This document shows positions 44,660 through 53,181 of a DNA stretch of 64,000 bases, one piece after another (the stretch's first letter is position 1; every line of letters starts with the position of its first letter). The translations under genes and the position numbers were made by a program. Origin of the DNA: Bacteroidota bacterium. GTDB taxonomy: Bacteria; Bacteroidota; Bacteroidia; JAHEXY01. The stretch spans positions 183,516 to 247,515 of the forward strand of contig JAHEXY010000009.1 of NCBI GenBank assembly GCA_023251875.1. Reading direction: 5' to 3'. The notes beneath the pieces were generated by a model. The model did not search any database, was not told the DNA's origin, and worked only from the letters and a program-made list of their open reading frames with translations.

Positions 44660-44980
44660 ATGTCAAATAAAAATGTTTTTAAGCTTCAAGCAGAAGTATG
44701 TAAAGCTTTGGCACACCCTTTAAGAATAGAGATAATAGACTTGCTTCAAGAGAAAGAAAAATGCTTTACTGATATATTAGAAAGTACCGGTGAATTAAAA
44801 TCAAATTTGTCGCAACACCTTTCAATTATGGTAAAGTGTGGTATACTGCAGGTTAGAAAAGACAGTAGATGCAATTATTATTCTCTTTCTTCATTTAAAG
44901 TATCAAAAGCTTGTTCTTTAATGCGAGAGGTATTGATAGATAATCACAACAAAAACAAGAAAATTTTAATGCCAAAATAA
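44660..44980 (+). CDS. ArsR-family winged-helix transcriptional regulator
   Basis: This 106-aa protein has the ArsR core: ALAHPLRIEIIDLLQEKEKCFTDILESTGELKSNLSQHLSIM, with the recognition helix in the last part. Cysteines C12, C34, C56 and C73 are present; C34 (KEKCF) and C73 (DSRCN) lie near where thiol-sensing members such as BigR or SqrR hold theirs. A sulfur- or persulfide-sensing role would match the rhodanese and DsrE genes downstream (inference). A perfect dyad lies just upstream. Confidence 0.87.
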   Translation: MSNKNVFKLQAEVCKALAHPLRIEIIDLLQEKEKCFTDILESTGELKSNLSQHLSIMVKCGILQVRKDSRCNYYSLSSFKVSKACSLMREVLIDNHNKNKKILMPK

Positions 44981-45030
44981 TAAACCATAAAGTAACGATG
45001 TGTAATTAAACACTGATGAAGATAACATAG

Positions 45031-45050
45031 CGTCCCGATTCATCGGGATG
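45031..45050. repeat. CGTCCCGAT/ATCGGGATG hairpin
   Basis: CGTCCCGAT-TC-ATCGGGATG forms a 9-bp stem with one G-T pair, followed by a T-run. It lies between the ArsR gene and the rhodanese gene and could attenuate expression, or be a dispersed repeat. Confidence 0.5.
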
Positions 45051-45076
45051 ACATTTTTAAAATAAATAATCTACAC

Positions 45077-45529
45077 ATGAAAAAGTATTTACTACTGATA
45101 TTTGTTTTTTTAGTTGTTGGTGCAATATTCGCTTTTAATAATTTAACTAAACAAAATTCAAAAGAACCATGGTCGGAAAAACAATTGCTAAATCCGGCAG
45201 ACCTTGCAAAAATATTACAAGATCCGAATGGTTCAAAGCCAATTTTACTAAGTATAGGTTTTGGAGGCGGTATCATTGGTTCTATTGAGTTAGGCCCTGC
45301 AAGTGAAAAAACAGGAATGGAAAATTTCAAAAAAGAACTTGCCAAGTATAAAAAGGATGCCAATATTGTGATTTACTGTGGTTGCTGCCCCTTTGAACAT
45401 TGCCCAAATGTTCGTCCGGCTTTTCAATTATTAAATGATATGGGTTTTGTTAACCATAAACTTTTGAATCTCTCAACTAATCTTAAAACAGATTGGATTA
45501 ATAAAGGTTATCCAATAAATAAACAATAA
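45077..45529 (+). CDS. Membrane-anchored or exported rhodanese-like protein
   Basis: This 150-aa protein has an N-terminal hydrophobic anchor or signal (residues 4-21). The rhodanese-like domain ends with YCGCCPFEHCPNVRPAF, where C101 is at the active-site loop position, with C103, C104 and C109 extra. Such loops carry sulfur as a persulfide. In an operon with DsrE-like and ArsR-like genes, it probably handles reactive sulfur in the periplasm. The cysteine-rich active loop is unusual among rhodaneses. Confidence 0.75.
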   Translation: MKKYLLLIFVFLVVGAIFAFNNLTKQNSKEPWSEKQLLNPADLAKILQDPNGSKPILLSIGFGGGIIGSIELGPASEKTGMENFKKELAKYKKDANIVIYCGCCPFEHCPNVRPAFQLLNDMGFVNHKLLNLSTNLKTDWINKGYPINKQ

Positions 45530-45535
45530 AAAAGT

Positions 45536-45856
45536 ATGAACATAGCTATAGTTATTTCCTCTAATGATGCAGAAACATCATGGAATGTTTTTCGATTTGC
45601 AAACTTCTGTATTGGTAAAAATGATTCGGTAAAAGTTTTTCTGTTGGGTAAAGGAGTAGAATCAGAGCAATTAAGCAGCGAAAAATTTAATGTTAAAGAT
45701 CAGATGGAAAAATTTGTTGCTGCAAAAGGTGAAATTTTTGCTTGTGGAACTTGTTTCAAAATTCGTAATTCAAGCGGAACAGAACTTTGTCCACTTTCTA
45801 CGATGAATGATTTATATGAAATGGTAAAGGATGCAGATAAGGTACTAACTTTTTAA
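45536..45856 (+). CDS. DsrE-family sulfur-carrier-like protein
   Basis: This 106-aa protein with no signal peptide has a DsrE/F fold pattern: MNIAIVISSNDAETSWNVFRFANF, VKVFLLGKGVES, then FACGTCFKIR carrying a CxxC. DsrE-like proteins carry sulfur on a cysteine for relay. It starts 6 bases after the rhodanese gene, so the two are probably coexpressed and may exchange sulfur across compartments only indirectly, since one is anchored outside. Confidence 0.8.
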   Translation: MNIAIVISSNDAETSWNVFRFANFCIGKNDSVKVFLLGKGVESEQLSSEKFNVKDQMEKFVAAKGEIFACGTCFKIRNSSGTELCPLSTMNDLYEMVKDADKVLTF

Positions 45857-45867
45857 AAATAATAACA

Positions 45868-46458
45868 ATGGATAGTCTTTACCAGGTTTTAAAATTATGG
45901 CATATTTTTAGTTTTGTGTTTATGTCGGTTCCTTTATTTAATCTTATTGTTGTGAATGAACGTGCATTGCTTGGCGCTAAATTTATATATGGAACGGATA
46001 CTTATATGGAAAACATTATTCGCCATGGAGCAACCAGATGTTATGTTTTTCAGATTTCCGTTTTTTTGTCAGGAATTTTGCTACTTATATTTGGTCATTG
46101 GGGTATTAATGCATTATGGACAAATTATTTTCTTCTTGCAAAAACAATTATTCTTTTCACACTAATGGGTTTACTTTCGTTTGTGCATTTTCATCTTCAA
46201 CCCAAAATAGATTCGTTTTTTAAGGATTTTACACCTGAAACCAATGTACCGGATAATTTTCTTGCTTCTGTAAAACCATATCGTGTATTGAGAAAAAGAT
46301 TAGCGACTATATGTTTGTTTTTAGTGCTTACAACCATCGTTTTAGGAATACAAGTTTACAGACCTTTTAGTTTATCTCTTAATCTTGCACTTATGGGATG
46401 TGTAGCTTTATTTGTATGGAGGGTAAATAAAACGCTTATTCTATTTGGATGGCTGTGA
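45868..46458 (+). CDS. Integral membrane protein of unknown function
   Basis: This 196-aa protein has four to five hydrophobic segments (around residues 10-28, 55-78, 88-110, 147-165 and 172-190). Histidines H12, H69 and H110 lie near membrane segments, which would suit a haem-binding or copper-type membrane protein, but I cannot assign a family. It is the fourth gene of the ArsR/rhodanese/DsrE run and its end overlaps the convergent ferredoxin by 23 bases. Confidence 0.7.
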   Translation: MDSLYQVLKLWHIFSFVFMSVPLFNLIVVNERALLGAKFIYGTDTYMENIIRHGATRCYVFQISVFLSGILLLIFGHWGINALWTNYFLLAKTIILFTLMGLLSFVHFHLQPKIDSFFKDFTPETNVPDNFLASVKPYRVLRKRLATICLFLVLTTIVLGIQVYRPFSLSLNLALMGCVALFVWRVNKTLILFGWL

Positions 46459-46672
46459 CCTTAATAATATTTACAGGACAATTTTTAGCAGCTAATAAAT
46501 TACTTTCTAGCTCATCATCGCCAACAGTTATTGAATAAATTCCTTTTTTTTCTTTTGCTCCTACCAATGTGCATTTACCATCTTGTCTTGAAACTCGCCA
46601 ACGATTGTATGCTGCTTCAACACAAGCATTGCATCCAATACATTTTGATCGGTAATGAATTATTCTAAGCAT
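46436..46672 (-). CDS. 4Fe-4S ferredoxin-like protein
   Basis: This 78-aa protein has C11xxC14xxC17 near the N-terminus and C65-Pro near the end, the four ligands of a single [4Fe-4S] cluster; an additional C34 is present. It is encoded 2 bases after the U32 gene, so it is likely coexpressed with it and may supply electrons or cluster support to that hydroxylase (inference). Confidence 0.82.
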   Translation of the reverse strand: MLRIIHYRSKCIGCNACVEAAYNRWRVSRQDGKCTLVGAKEKKGIYSITVGDDELESNLLAAKNCPVNIIKVTAIQIE

Positions 46673-46674
46673 TT

Positions 46675-47910
46675 TTAGGCATCAACTAATTTGTATAATT
46701 TATCAGATGGTCTAATTTTTTCTGATATGGGTATTGATATGGTATCTCCTTTTTGAACTTTTTCAACATTATTATCATTTAAACGAAGTTCGACAACTGA
46801 AGTTTGAATAAGGCCTGTAGTGGGGCCAATAATTAAAATTTCATCACCTACCATTAAAGAATGGGTTTCAATTTTAAATTCCCCCACTTTTACATTGTCG
46901 AAATATTTAATTCCTTTTCCAACATATATTTTTCTTTTGGTAGCTTTAGAACCGTCTTCATTATGCCATTCTCCCATCTCTTTTCCTAAATAATACCCAT
47001 CCCAAAAGCCTCTATTAAAAACGGTATCTAAACGTGTTTTCCAATCATCCATTTTTTCTTTGGTATACGATTTATCAAAATAGGCATCTATGGCTTCGCG
47101 GTAACATTGTGTAGTGGTATAAACATAATCAGCCGAACGGCCACGGCCTTCAATTTTAAGAACAGCAACCCCCGAATCAAGTATTTGATCTAAAAAATCA
47201 ATGGTACAAAGATCTTTGGCCGACATAATGTATTCATTATCTATTTCCAGTTCATTGCCTTCTTCGTCAGTAACCTTATATTTTCTCCTGCAATTTTGCA
47301 CACATGCACCGCGATTAGCCGAAGAAAAATTAGAATGCAGACTTAAATAGCATTTGCCAGAAACAGCCATGCACAAGGCCCCATGAACAAATATTTCAAT
47401 TTTAATTAATTGACCTGATGGGCCTGTAATTTCTCTCCTTTTTATTTCTCTGCAAATATCAGCAACTTGTTTTAAACTTAATTCTCTCGAAAGAACAATT
47501 ACATCTGCAAAAGCAGCATAAAATTCAACTGTTTCAATATTGGTAACATTGGCTTGGGTAGAAATATGTGCTACCATGCCTGTTTTACGACAATAATTTA
47601 ATACCGCATGATCACATGCTATGATAGCATCAATACCACTTTCTTTTGCTGTATCAACAATACGTTTCATTAATGCAATATCATGATCGTACAAAATGGT
47701 ATTGAGAGTAAGATAAGATTTAATATTATTTTCTTGACAAAGCTTTGCAATTTGAGGCAATTCTTCAAGGGTAAAATTGTAAGTTGATTTTGCCCTCATG
47801 TTTAATTGTTCAATTCCAAAATATACCGCATTAGCACCTGCTTGAATAGCCACCATAATACATTCAGGAGAACCGGCAGGTGAAAGAAGTGTAATATTTT
47901 TATTTTGCAT
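46675..47910 (-). CDS. trhP: U32 family tRNA/rRNA hydroxylase, TrhP-like
   Basis: This 411-aa protein has the U32 signature HGALCMAVSGKCYLS, then SANRGACVQNCRRKY (residues about 170-205). Its cysteines bind a [4Fe-4S] cluster together with one further Cys. The family, once called peptidases, includes TrhP (YegQ), which makes 5-hydroxyuridine at tRNA position 34 using prephenate, and RlhA, which acts on 23S rRNA. The adjacent TrhO gene, which makes the same tRNA product from O2, favours TrhP. The symbol reflects that inference. Confidence 0.8.
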   Translation of the reverse strand: MQNKNITLLSPAGSPECIMVAIQAGANAVYFGIEQLNMRAKSTYNFTLEELPQIAKLCQENNIKSYLTLNTILYDHDIALMKRIVDTAKESGIDAIIACDHAVLNYCRKTGMVAHISTQANVTNIETVEFYAAFADVIVLSRELSLKQVADICREIKRREITGPSGQLIKIEIFVHGALCMAVSGKCYLSLHSNFSSANRGACVQNCRRKYKVTDEEGNELEIDNEYIMSAKDLCTIDFLDQILDSGVAVLKIEGRGRSADYVYTTTQCYREAIDAYFDKSYTKEKMDDWKTRLDTVFNRGFWDGYYLGKEMGEWHNEDGSKATKRKIYVGKGIKYFDNVKVGEFKIETHSLMVGDEILIIGPTTGLIQTSVVELRLNDNNVEKVQKGDTISIPISEKIRPSDKLYKLVDA

Positions 47911-47951
47911 TGTTGTATGAATAAACGTCTAAAATTATTGGAGAAAATAAT

Positions 47952-49007
47952 TTATGAAGATTCATTTTTAGTAGCCAATATCTCTGATAAATTAGGCCTT
48001 AAACGGCTTTTGTAAACAGAATGAGCTTCTTCTTTTTTTTTCCCTTTTCGTAATATTCTTTGTTCTTCAATGGGTAAAGAAGCAATGTGTTTGCATTGAG
48101 GGGTACAACATCCATTCATTTTCTCTGCACATGCTGTACATTGAATAAATAAAAGATGACAATCATCATTGGCACAATTTACATGGGTATCACAAGGCTC
48201 TCCGCATTGATGGCATTTTGCAATTACATCTTCAGTAATACGCTCACCCATACGTTCATCAAAAACAAAGTTTTTACCAATAAACTTTGAAGGCAAGTGT
48301 TCGGCTTTTATTTGTCGAACATAATCAATTATGCCCCCATGCAACTGATTTACATCTTTAAATCCCTGGTGTTTTAAATAGGCACTCGCTTTTTCGCATC
48401 GTACACCACCCGTACAATACATCAATATTTTTTGGTCTTTCTTATCTTTTAATTGTTCTATCACAAGAGGCAGCTCATCACGAAAAGTATCAGCATCCGG
48501 ACAAATGGCGCCTTCAAAACGCCCCACTTCACTTTCATAATGATTGCGCATGTCTACAACAATGGTATCTGGACTTTCCATTGCCTCATTAAATTCTTTT
48601 GCTGTAAGATGTTTACCCACATTGCTTACATCAAATGCATCATCATTTAAACCATCAGCAACTATTTTGTGCCGAACTTTAATGGCGAGTTTATAAAAGG
48701 ATTTGCCATTGTCTTCAACAGCAATTTTTATTGGAATATTTGCAAAACGAGAATCTAAAAACAAATTCTCTTTAAATGATTCAAATTTTTCTTCAGGAAC
48801 ACTAATCTGTGCATTAATACCTTCGCGAGCAATATACGTGCGTCCTAGAACTGAAATTCCACTCCATTCAACAAATAATTTATCACGCAGCTCTTGAGGA
48901 TTTTCTATAATTACATACCGGTAAAACGAAATGGTAATACGCTTACTATTTTCTTCTTGAATTCTTTTTTTAAGCTCCTTTTTATTTACTCTATTTTGCA
49001 ATAACAT
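47952..49007 (-). CDS. trhO: tRNA uridine(34) hydroxylase TrhO (rhodanese-domain)
   Basis: This 351-aa protein is counted from the ATG at 49007; the frame runs 19 codons further upstream but through repeat sequence that does not resemble the family. The N-terminal domain contains FYRYVIIENPQELRDKL and GRTYIAREGINAQIS. The rhodanese domain follows, with YCTGGVRCEKA as the active loop. A cysteine-rich zinc tail ends the protein (CHQCGEPC ... CTPQC). TrhO (YceA) hydroxylates U34 with molecular oxygen. It lies next to the U32 gene. Confidence 0.92.
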   Translation of the reverse strand: MLLQNRVNKKELKKRIQEENSKRITISFYRYVIIENPQELRDKLFVEWSGISVLGRTYIAREGINAQISVPEEKFESFKENLFLDSRFANIPIKIAVEDNGKSFYKLAIKVRHKIVADGLNDDAFDVSNVGKHLTAKEFNEAMESPDTIVVDMRNHYESEVGRFEGAICPDADTFRDELPLVIEQLKDKKDQKILMYCTGGVRCEKASAYLKHQGFKDVNQLHGGIIDYVRQIKAEHLPSKFIGKNFVFDERMGERITEDVIAKCHQCGEPCDTHVNCANDDCHLLFIQCTACAEKMNGCCTPQCKHIASLPIEEQRILRKGKKKEEAHSVYKSRLRPNLSEILATKNESS

Positions 49008-49104
49008 ACTGGTTGTTGTTCGTTGTTTGTTGTTTATTGTTCGTTGTTCAGAAAAAACATACAATTATTTTTTTTACTAACAACTAGCAACAAACAACCA
49101 ACAA

Positions 49105-49785
49105 CTATTTTGTATAAGTGGAAGAACAAACTTGAGTTGTATTGTCTGAATTATCTCTATAAGTATAAGACAAGGTAATACTTACTGTGCTACCAGAAAT
49201 AGAAATATTTCCCCATCCATCAATGATACTGTATGCTCCATTTTCAAAAGTTTGATCCTCCATAACAATACTTGTTCCGTTAATGGTGCAATGTATATTA
49301 TCTAAAAATCCATCGAAAAAATGATCAATGTAAAAATCTTCATCATCATCCGGATCTGAAGAAATTACAGCCCCTTCGGTATATATATTTCCACTGCAGT
49401 TTTCATAAACACTATAACTTCCCACAATTGATGCTACTGCTACTTGATTGGGGTTGTATACATACACAGAACGCATAGCACTTGCTTTATTTCCTGCAGC
49501 ATCTTCTACGCTATAGGTTATTGTATACGTACCTTGTTGATTTACATTTAAATCATCTTTTGTAGTAATTGAAGAACTTATATCTCCATCTGTTTCATCG
49601 GTTGCAGTAGCCCCGGGATCTGAATAGGTATAGCCATAATCTGTAGTATCAGGATTATCTCCATTTAAAGTGATAACCGGATCAGTAGTATCGGATGTTG
49701 AATCTGAATTGGGATCTGTACAAGAATTTAAAATAAGCAAGCCAATTGTTATGGCCCACAATAAACGTTGATAATTTTTTTGCAT
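49105..49785 (-). CDS. Lipoprotein with DUF5011-type Ig-like domain
   Basis: This 226-aa protein has a lipoprotein signal ending LLILNSC (Cys22). Residues about 36-110 form an Ig-like domain of the DUF5011 kind: DPVITLNGDNPDTTDYGYTYSDPGATATDETDGDI then GTYTITYSVEDAAGN. The rest, about 115 residues, is a lipocalin-like or beta-rich segment with no clear assignment. It is probably exposed at the cell surface. Confidence 0.8.
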   Translation of the reverse strand: MQKNYQRLLWAITIGLLILNSCTDPNSDSTSDTTDPVITLNGDNPDTTDYGYTYSDPGATATDETDGDISSSITTKDDLNVNQQGTYTITYSVEDAAGNKASAMRSVYVYNPNQVAVASIVGSYSVYENCSGNIYTEGAVISSDPDDDEDFYIDHFFDGFLDNIHCTINGTSIVMEDQTFENGAYSIIDGWGNISISGSTVSITLSYTYRDNSDNTTQVCSSTYTK

Positions 49786-49879
49786 AAATAAATGTTTTTA
49801 AAACCTCAGCAAAGGTAGGCCTATTTGACTGTTTTTCCAATTTTCTTACCTATTACCACAGCCCAAACAACAAATTTTT

Positions 49880-49887
49880 TATCTTTG
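49880..49887 (+). promoter_or_regulatory. -7 element of guaA, giving a leaderless or near-leaderless mRNA
   Basis: TATCTTTG fits TAnnTTTG and lies just 6 bases before the guaA ATG, so the start point would fall at or within a base or two of the start codon. No good -33 TTTG is seen at 19-22 bases upstream, so the call is tentative. Confidence 0.4.
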
Positions 49888-49893
49888 TCGCCT

Positions 49894-51432
49894 ATGCAAG
49901 AAACTATTCTTATTCTCGATTTTGGATCTCAGTATACTCAGCTTATAGCTCGTAGAGTGAGAGAGTTAAATGTATACTGTGAAATTCACCCGTTTAACTT
50001 TGTTCAAAGTTCAAAATTTAAGGTTCAAAGTTACAAAGGGATTATACTTTCAGGAAGCCCTTTTTCTGTAAGAGAATCTAATTCACCCGATATAGACTTA
50101 CAGGCTTTAAGAGGTAAACTCCCAATACTTGGCCTTTGCTATGGAGCACAGCTTTTAGCACAAAAATTTGGTGGAGAGGTTGTAGCTTCAAAAACACGTG
50201 AATACGGTAGGGCTAATTTAGCTTTTATCGACCATCATCATGCATTGTTGAAAGATATTGCTGAAAATTCTCAAGTATGGATGAGCCATGCCGATACAAT
50301 TAAACAAATTCCTGCATCGTACAAAAAAATTGCAAGTACCACAGATGTTGAAGTAGCAGGTTTTCATATTGAGAACGAATTAACGTATGGCCTTCAATTT
50401 CATCCCGAAGTAACCCATTCTTTAGAAGGAAAAATAATACTTAAAAACTTTGTGGTAGACATTTGCGGATGCAATCAATCTTGGACATCTGCTTCTTTTA
50501 TTGAGTCGACTGTTCATATTTTAAAAGAAAAACTAGGTACTGATAAAGTAGTGCTTGGTTTATCAGGAGGAGTAGATTCAAGTGTTACGGCCGTATTATT
50601 AAATAAAGCTATTGGAAAAAACTTGTATTGCATTTTTGTGGATAATGGCTTATTACGAAAGCATGAATTTGAAAATGTGCTTACACAATATGCCAATATG
50701 GGTTTAAATGTAAAAGGCATAGATGCAAAACAACGTTTTTGGGATGAATTAAAAGATATTGATGATCCTGAAAAAAAACGCAAAACCATTGGACGTGTTT
50801 TTATTGAAGTATTTGATGAAGAAGCACACAAAATACAAGATGTAAAATGGCTTGCTCAAGGCACTATTTATCCTGATGTGATAGAATCAGTTTCCGTAAA
50901 AGGTCCTTCAGCAACTATTAAATCACACCATAATGTGGGTGGCTTACCTGAAAAAATGAAATTAAAAGTGGTAGAACCCCTTAATACTTTGTTTAAAGAT
51001 GAAGTACGACTTGTTGGTAGAGCACTTGGTATGCATGAAGATTTATTGGGCCGCCATCCATTTCCAGGACCTGGGTTAGCTATTCGAATTTTGGGAGACA
51101 TTACTCCCGAAAAGGTGAACATATTACAAGAAGTAGATCATATTTTTATTCATGGCCTAAAAGTTGCCAATCTTTATGATAAGGTTTGGCAAGCAGGAGC
51201 CATATTATTGCCTGTAAAATCTGTTGGTGTTATGGGTGATGAAAGAACCTATGAAAATGCAGTATGTCTGCGAGCAGTAAGCTCTACTGATGGTATGACA
51301 GCCGATTGGTGCCATTTACCTTATGAATTTTTAGCAAAAATGTCGAATGAAATTATTAATAAAGTTAAAGGTGTAAACAGAGTGGTGTATGATATCAGCT
51401 CAAAACCTCCTGCAACAATTGAATGGGAATAA
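49894..51432 (+). CDS. guaA: GMP synthase (glutamine-hydrolysing)
   Basis: This 512-aa protein is counted from the ATG at 49894, giving [25 protein letters not shown]; an upstream ATG at 49825 would add 23 residues unlike the family. The class I glutaminase has GLCYGAQ with the Cys nucleophile and FHPEVTHS with the His and Glu. The ATP-PPase loop is LSGGVDSS (residues about 225-232) and the C-terminal dimer domain ends [10 protein letters not shown]. Residues 36-47 are encoded by an AGTTCAAAGT-type repeat and replace a variable loop without changing the normal length. Confidence 0.96.
   Translation: MQETILILDFGSQYTQLIARRVRELNVYCEIHPFNFVQSSKFKVQSYKGIILSGSPFSVRESNSPDIDLQALRGKLPILGLCYGAQLLAQKFGGEVVASKTREYGRANLAFIDHHHALLKDIAENSQVWMSHADTIKQIPASYKKIASTTDVEVAGFHIENELTYGLQFHPEVTHSLEGKIILKNFVVDICGCNQSWTSASFIESTVHILKEKLGTDKVVLGLSGGVDSSVTAVLLNKAIGKNLYCIFVDNGLLRKHEFENVLTQYANMGLNVKGIDAKQRFWDELKDIDDPEKKRKTIGRVFIEVFDEEAHKIQDVKWLAQGTIYPDVIESVSVKGPSATIKSHHNVGGLPEKMKLKVVEPLNTLFKDEVRLVGRALGMHEDLLGRHPFPGPGLAIRILGDITPEKVNILQEVDHIFIHGLKVANLYDKVWQAGAILLPVKSVGVMGDERTYENAVCLRAVSSTDGMTADWCHLPYEFLAKMSNEIINKVKGVNRVVYDISSKPPATIEWE
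50001..50034. repeat. AGTTCAAAGT low-complexity repeat within guaA
   Basis: TGTTCAAAGTTCAAAATTTA and the following AGGTTCAAAGTT form the same low-complexity repeat that is found at 51440-51500 and 55511-55547. Here it is in frame and codes for [11 protein letters not shown] in GuaA. Confidence 0.6.
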
Positions 51433-51433
51433 G

Positions 51434-53170
51434 ATGAAGCGTTTAAAGTTACAAGTTCCAAGTTTAAAGTTTAAAGTTCAGAGATTAGAATTCAGGGTTC
51501 AACGCTTTGGATTTTCTAATCTTTTAATCTTTCAATCTTTCAATCTTTCAATCTTTTTATTATTCTTTACGCTTGCTACTTCCATATATGCACAAAAAGA
51601 CAACACCTCATCAGGTACATTAAAAGTAGCTGTAGGAAACGAGCCTATTTATTACATGCACAAGGTTGAAGAAAAGCAAACACTCTACAGCATAGCAAAA
51701 AAATACCATGTTGAAGTAACTGAAATTGTACTGGCAAATCCTGAAGCTGAAAAAGTTATTGTTCCCGGACAATTGCTCCGCATCCCTATTGAAAAAGTAA
51801 AACCTTCTAAACCTTCTGTTATTAATCCTGATTCTATCGATTACAAAAAATTTATTGCGCATCAAGTTGTGAAAGGACAAACTTTATTTTCTATTGCTAA
51901 GCAATACGATATTAGTCTTGATGAAATTACAGCAGCTAATCCTCAAATAAGTAGTGATGGATTAAAATATGGGGAGATTATTGTTATTCCAAGAAAATAT
52001 TTAAAAAATAAAAAGCTTACCAATTCTGAACCTGAAAAAAAAATAGATGAACCAACGGTAGAGATTCAAAAAGATGCAAAAGAAGAAAAGCATCTATCTT
52101 CTTCCTACAAAATTGCTGTAATGCTGCCTTTCTATTTGAGTAAAAACGATTCCATTGAAAATCACACTAGCGATTATGACGATGAAACTATTTATCAAAG
52201 TTCAGAAGTAGCAGCAAAATTTTACGAGGGATTACTTTTGGCCGTTGATTCCTTAAGAAAAGGAGGTCTCTCAATTCAATTATATGTATATGATACTGCA
52301 AATGATTCAAGTCTGGTACAACAAATCATTCACAAGCCTGAATTTAAAGAATTGGATTTGATTATTGGCCCATTTTTTCCCTCACATATAGTAATGGTAG
52401 CTGACTCTGCAAAAAAATACAACATTCCTGTTATTTCTCCTTTTAGCAATTCTGAATTAATTCTGTCGAGAGAAAATATTATTAAATCAACACCTTCTAA
52501 AAATGCAGAACTAAGTTACTTAGCCGGCTATATTGATACGGCTTATTACAAGCAAAACATTATTATTTTACATAATAATAGAGCGGATGAAAAAAAATTA
52601 ATTGAAGAATACAAACACAATTTAAAAGATACCTCTAACATCCTGGTTGTTAATTATTCTTCTGCAAAAAATGGAATAGACTATTTATTGAATGATGAAA
52701 AGAAAAATGCAATACTTGTTTTTTCAACGCAAGAAGATTTTGTAACCAATGTAATTGCCAAATTAAATTCTCGCAGAAACAGCTATAACATTCATTTATT
52801 TAGTTTATCATCTTGGGAAAAATTAAAGAGTATAGAAGTACAATACTTACAAAATTTAAATTACGCTTATACATGTCCCTTTTATGTTGATTACGATAAT
52901 GACAAAACAGAAGCTTTTATAGCATCTTTTAAAAATCATTATAAAACAGAACCTGATAAATATGCATTTGTAGGTTTTGATTTGAGCTATTATATGTTAG
53001 GCTTACTTAAATCCAATGGCAAAAAATTTATGAATCAAATTGAAGATACCCCTTTTCAATCTTTGCATACACATTATCTATTTTCACGCACCTCTAAAAC
53101 AAGTGCTTTAGAAAACTCTTATTATTCTATTATTAAATTTGATAAGTTTCATTTATTAAAGGTTAATTGA
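51434..53170 (+). CDS. LysM-domain protein with periplasmic ligand-binding domain
   Basis: This 578-aa protein is counted from the ATG at 51434, just after guaA. An odd N-terminus of about 25 residues (LKFKVQRLEFRVQRF) is encoded by low-complexity repeats; then a signal segment ends near IYAQ. Two LysM domains follow: HKVEEKQTLYSIAKKYHVEVTEIVLANP and HQVVKGQTLFSIAKQYDISLDEITAANP. The C-terminal 380 residues look like a type 1 periplasmic binding protein (IAVMLPFYLSKND ... LIIGPFFPSHIV). It probably binds cell wall and is involved in envelope maintenance; ligand unknown. Confidence 0.83.
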   Translation: MKRLKLQVPSLKFKVQRLEFRVQRFGFSNLLIFQSFNLSIFLLFFTLATSIYAQKDNTSSGTLKVAVGNEPIYYMHKVEEKQTLYSIAKKYHVEVTEIVLANPEAEKVIVPGQLLRIPIEKVKPSKPSVINPDSIDYKKFIAHQVVKGQTLFSIAKQYDISLDEITAANPQISSDGLKYGEIIVIPRKYLKNKKLTNSEPEKKIDEPTVEIQKDAKEEKHLSSSYKIAVMLPFYLSKNDSIENHTSDYDDETIYQSSEVAAKFYEGLLLAVDSLRKGGLSIQLYVYDTANDSSLVQQIIHKPEFKELDLIIGPFFPSHIVMVADSAKKYNIPVISPFSNSELILSRENIIKSTPSKNAELSYLAGYIDTAYYKQNIIILHNNRADEKKLIEEYKHNLKDTSNILVVNYSSAKNGIDYLLNDEKKNAILVFSTQEDFVTNVIAKLNSRRNSYNIHLFSLSSWEKLKSIEVQYLQNLNYAYTCPFYVDYDNDKTEAFIASFKNHYKTEPDKYAFVGFDLSYYMLGLLKSNGKKFMNQIEDTPFQSLHTHYLFSRTSKTSALENSYYSIIKFDKFHLLKVN

Positions 53171-53181
53171 ATTAAAATTAA

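Noticed and set aside
49010..49100. TTGTTGTT/AACAACAA stretches as a CRISPR-like array
   Set aside because: Units are short, irregular and have no spacers; they are low-complexity inverted repeats seen also at 5976-6070.
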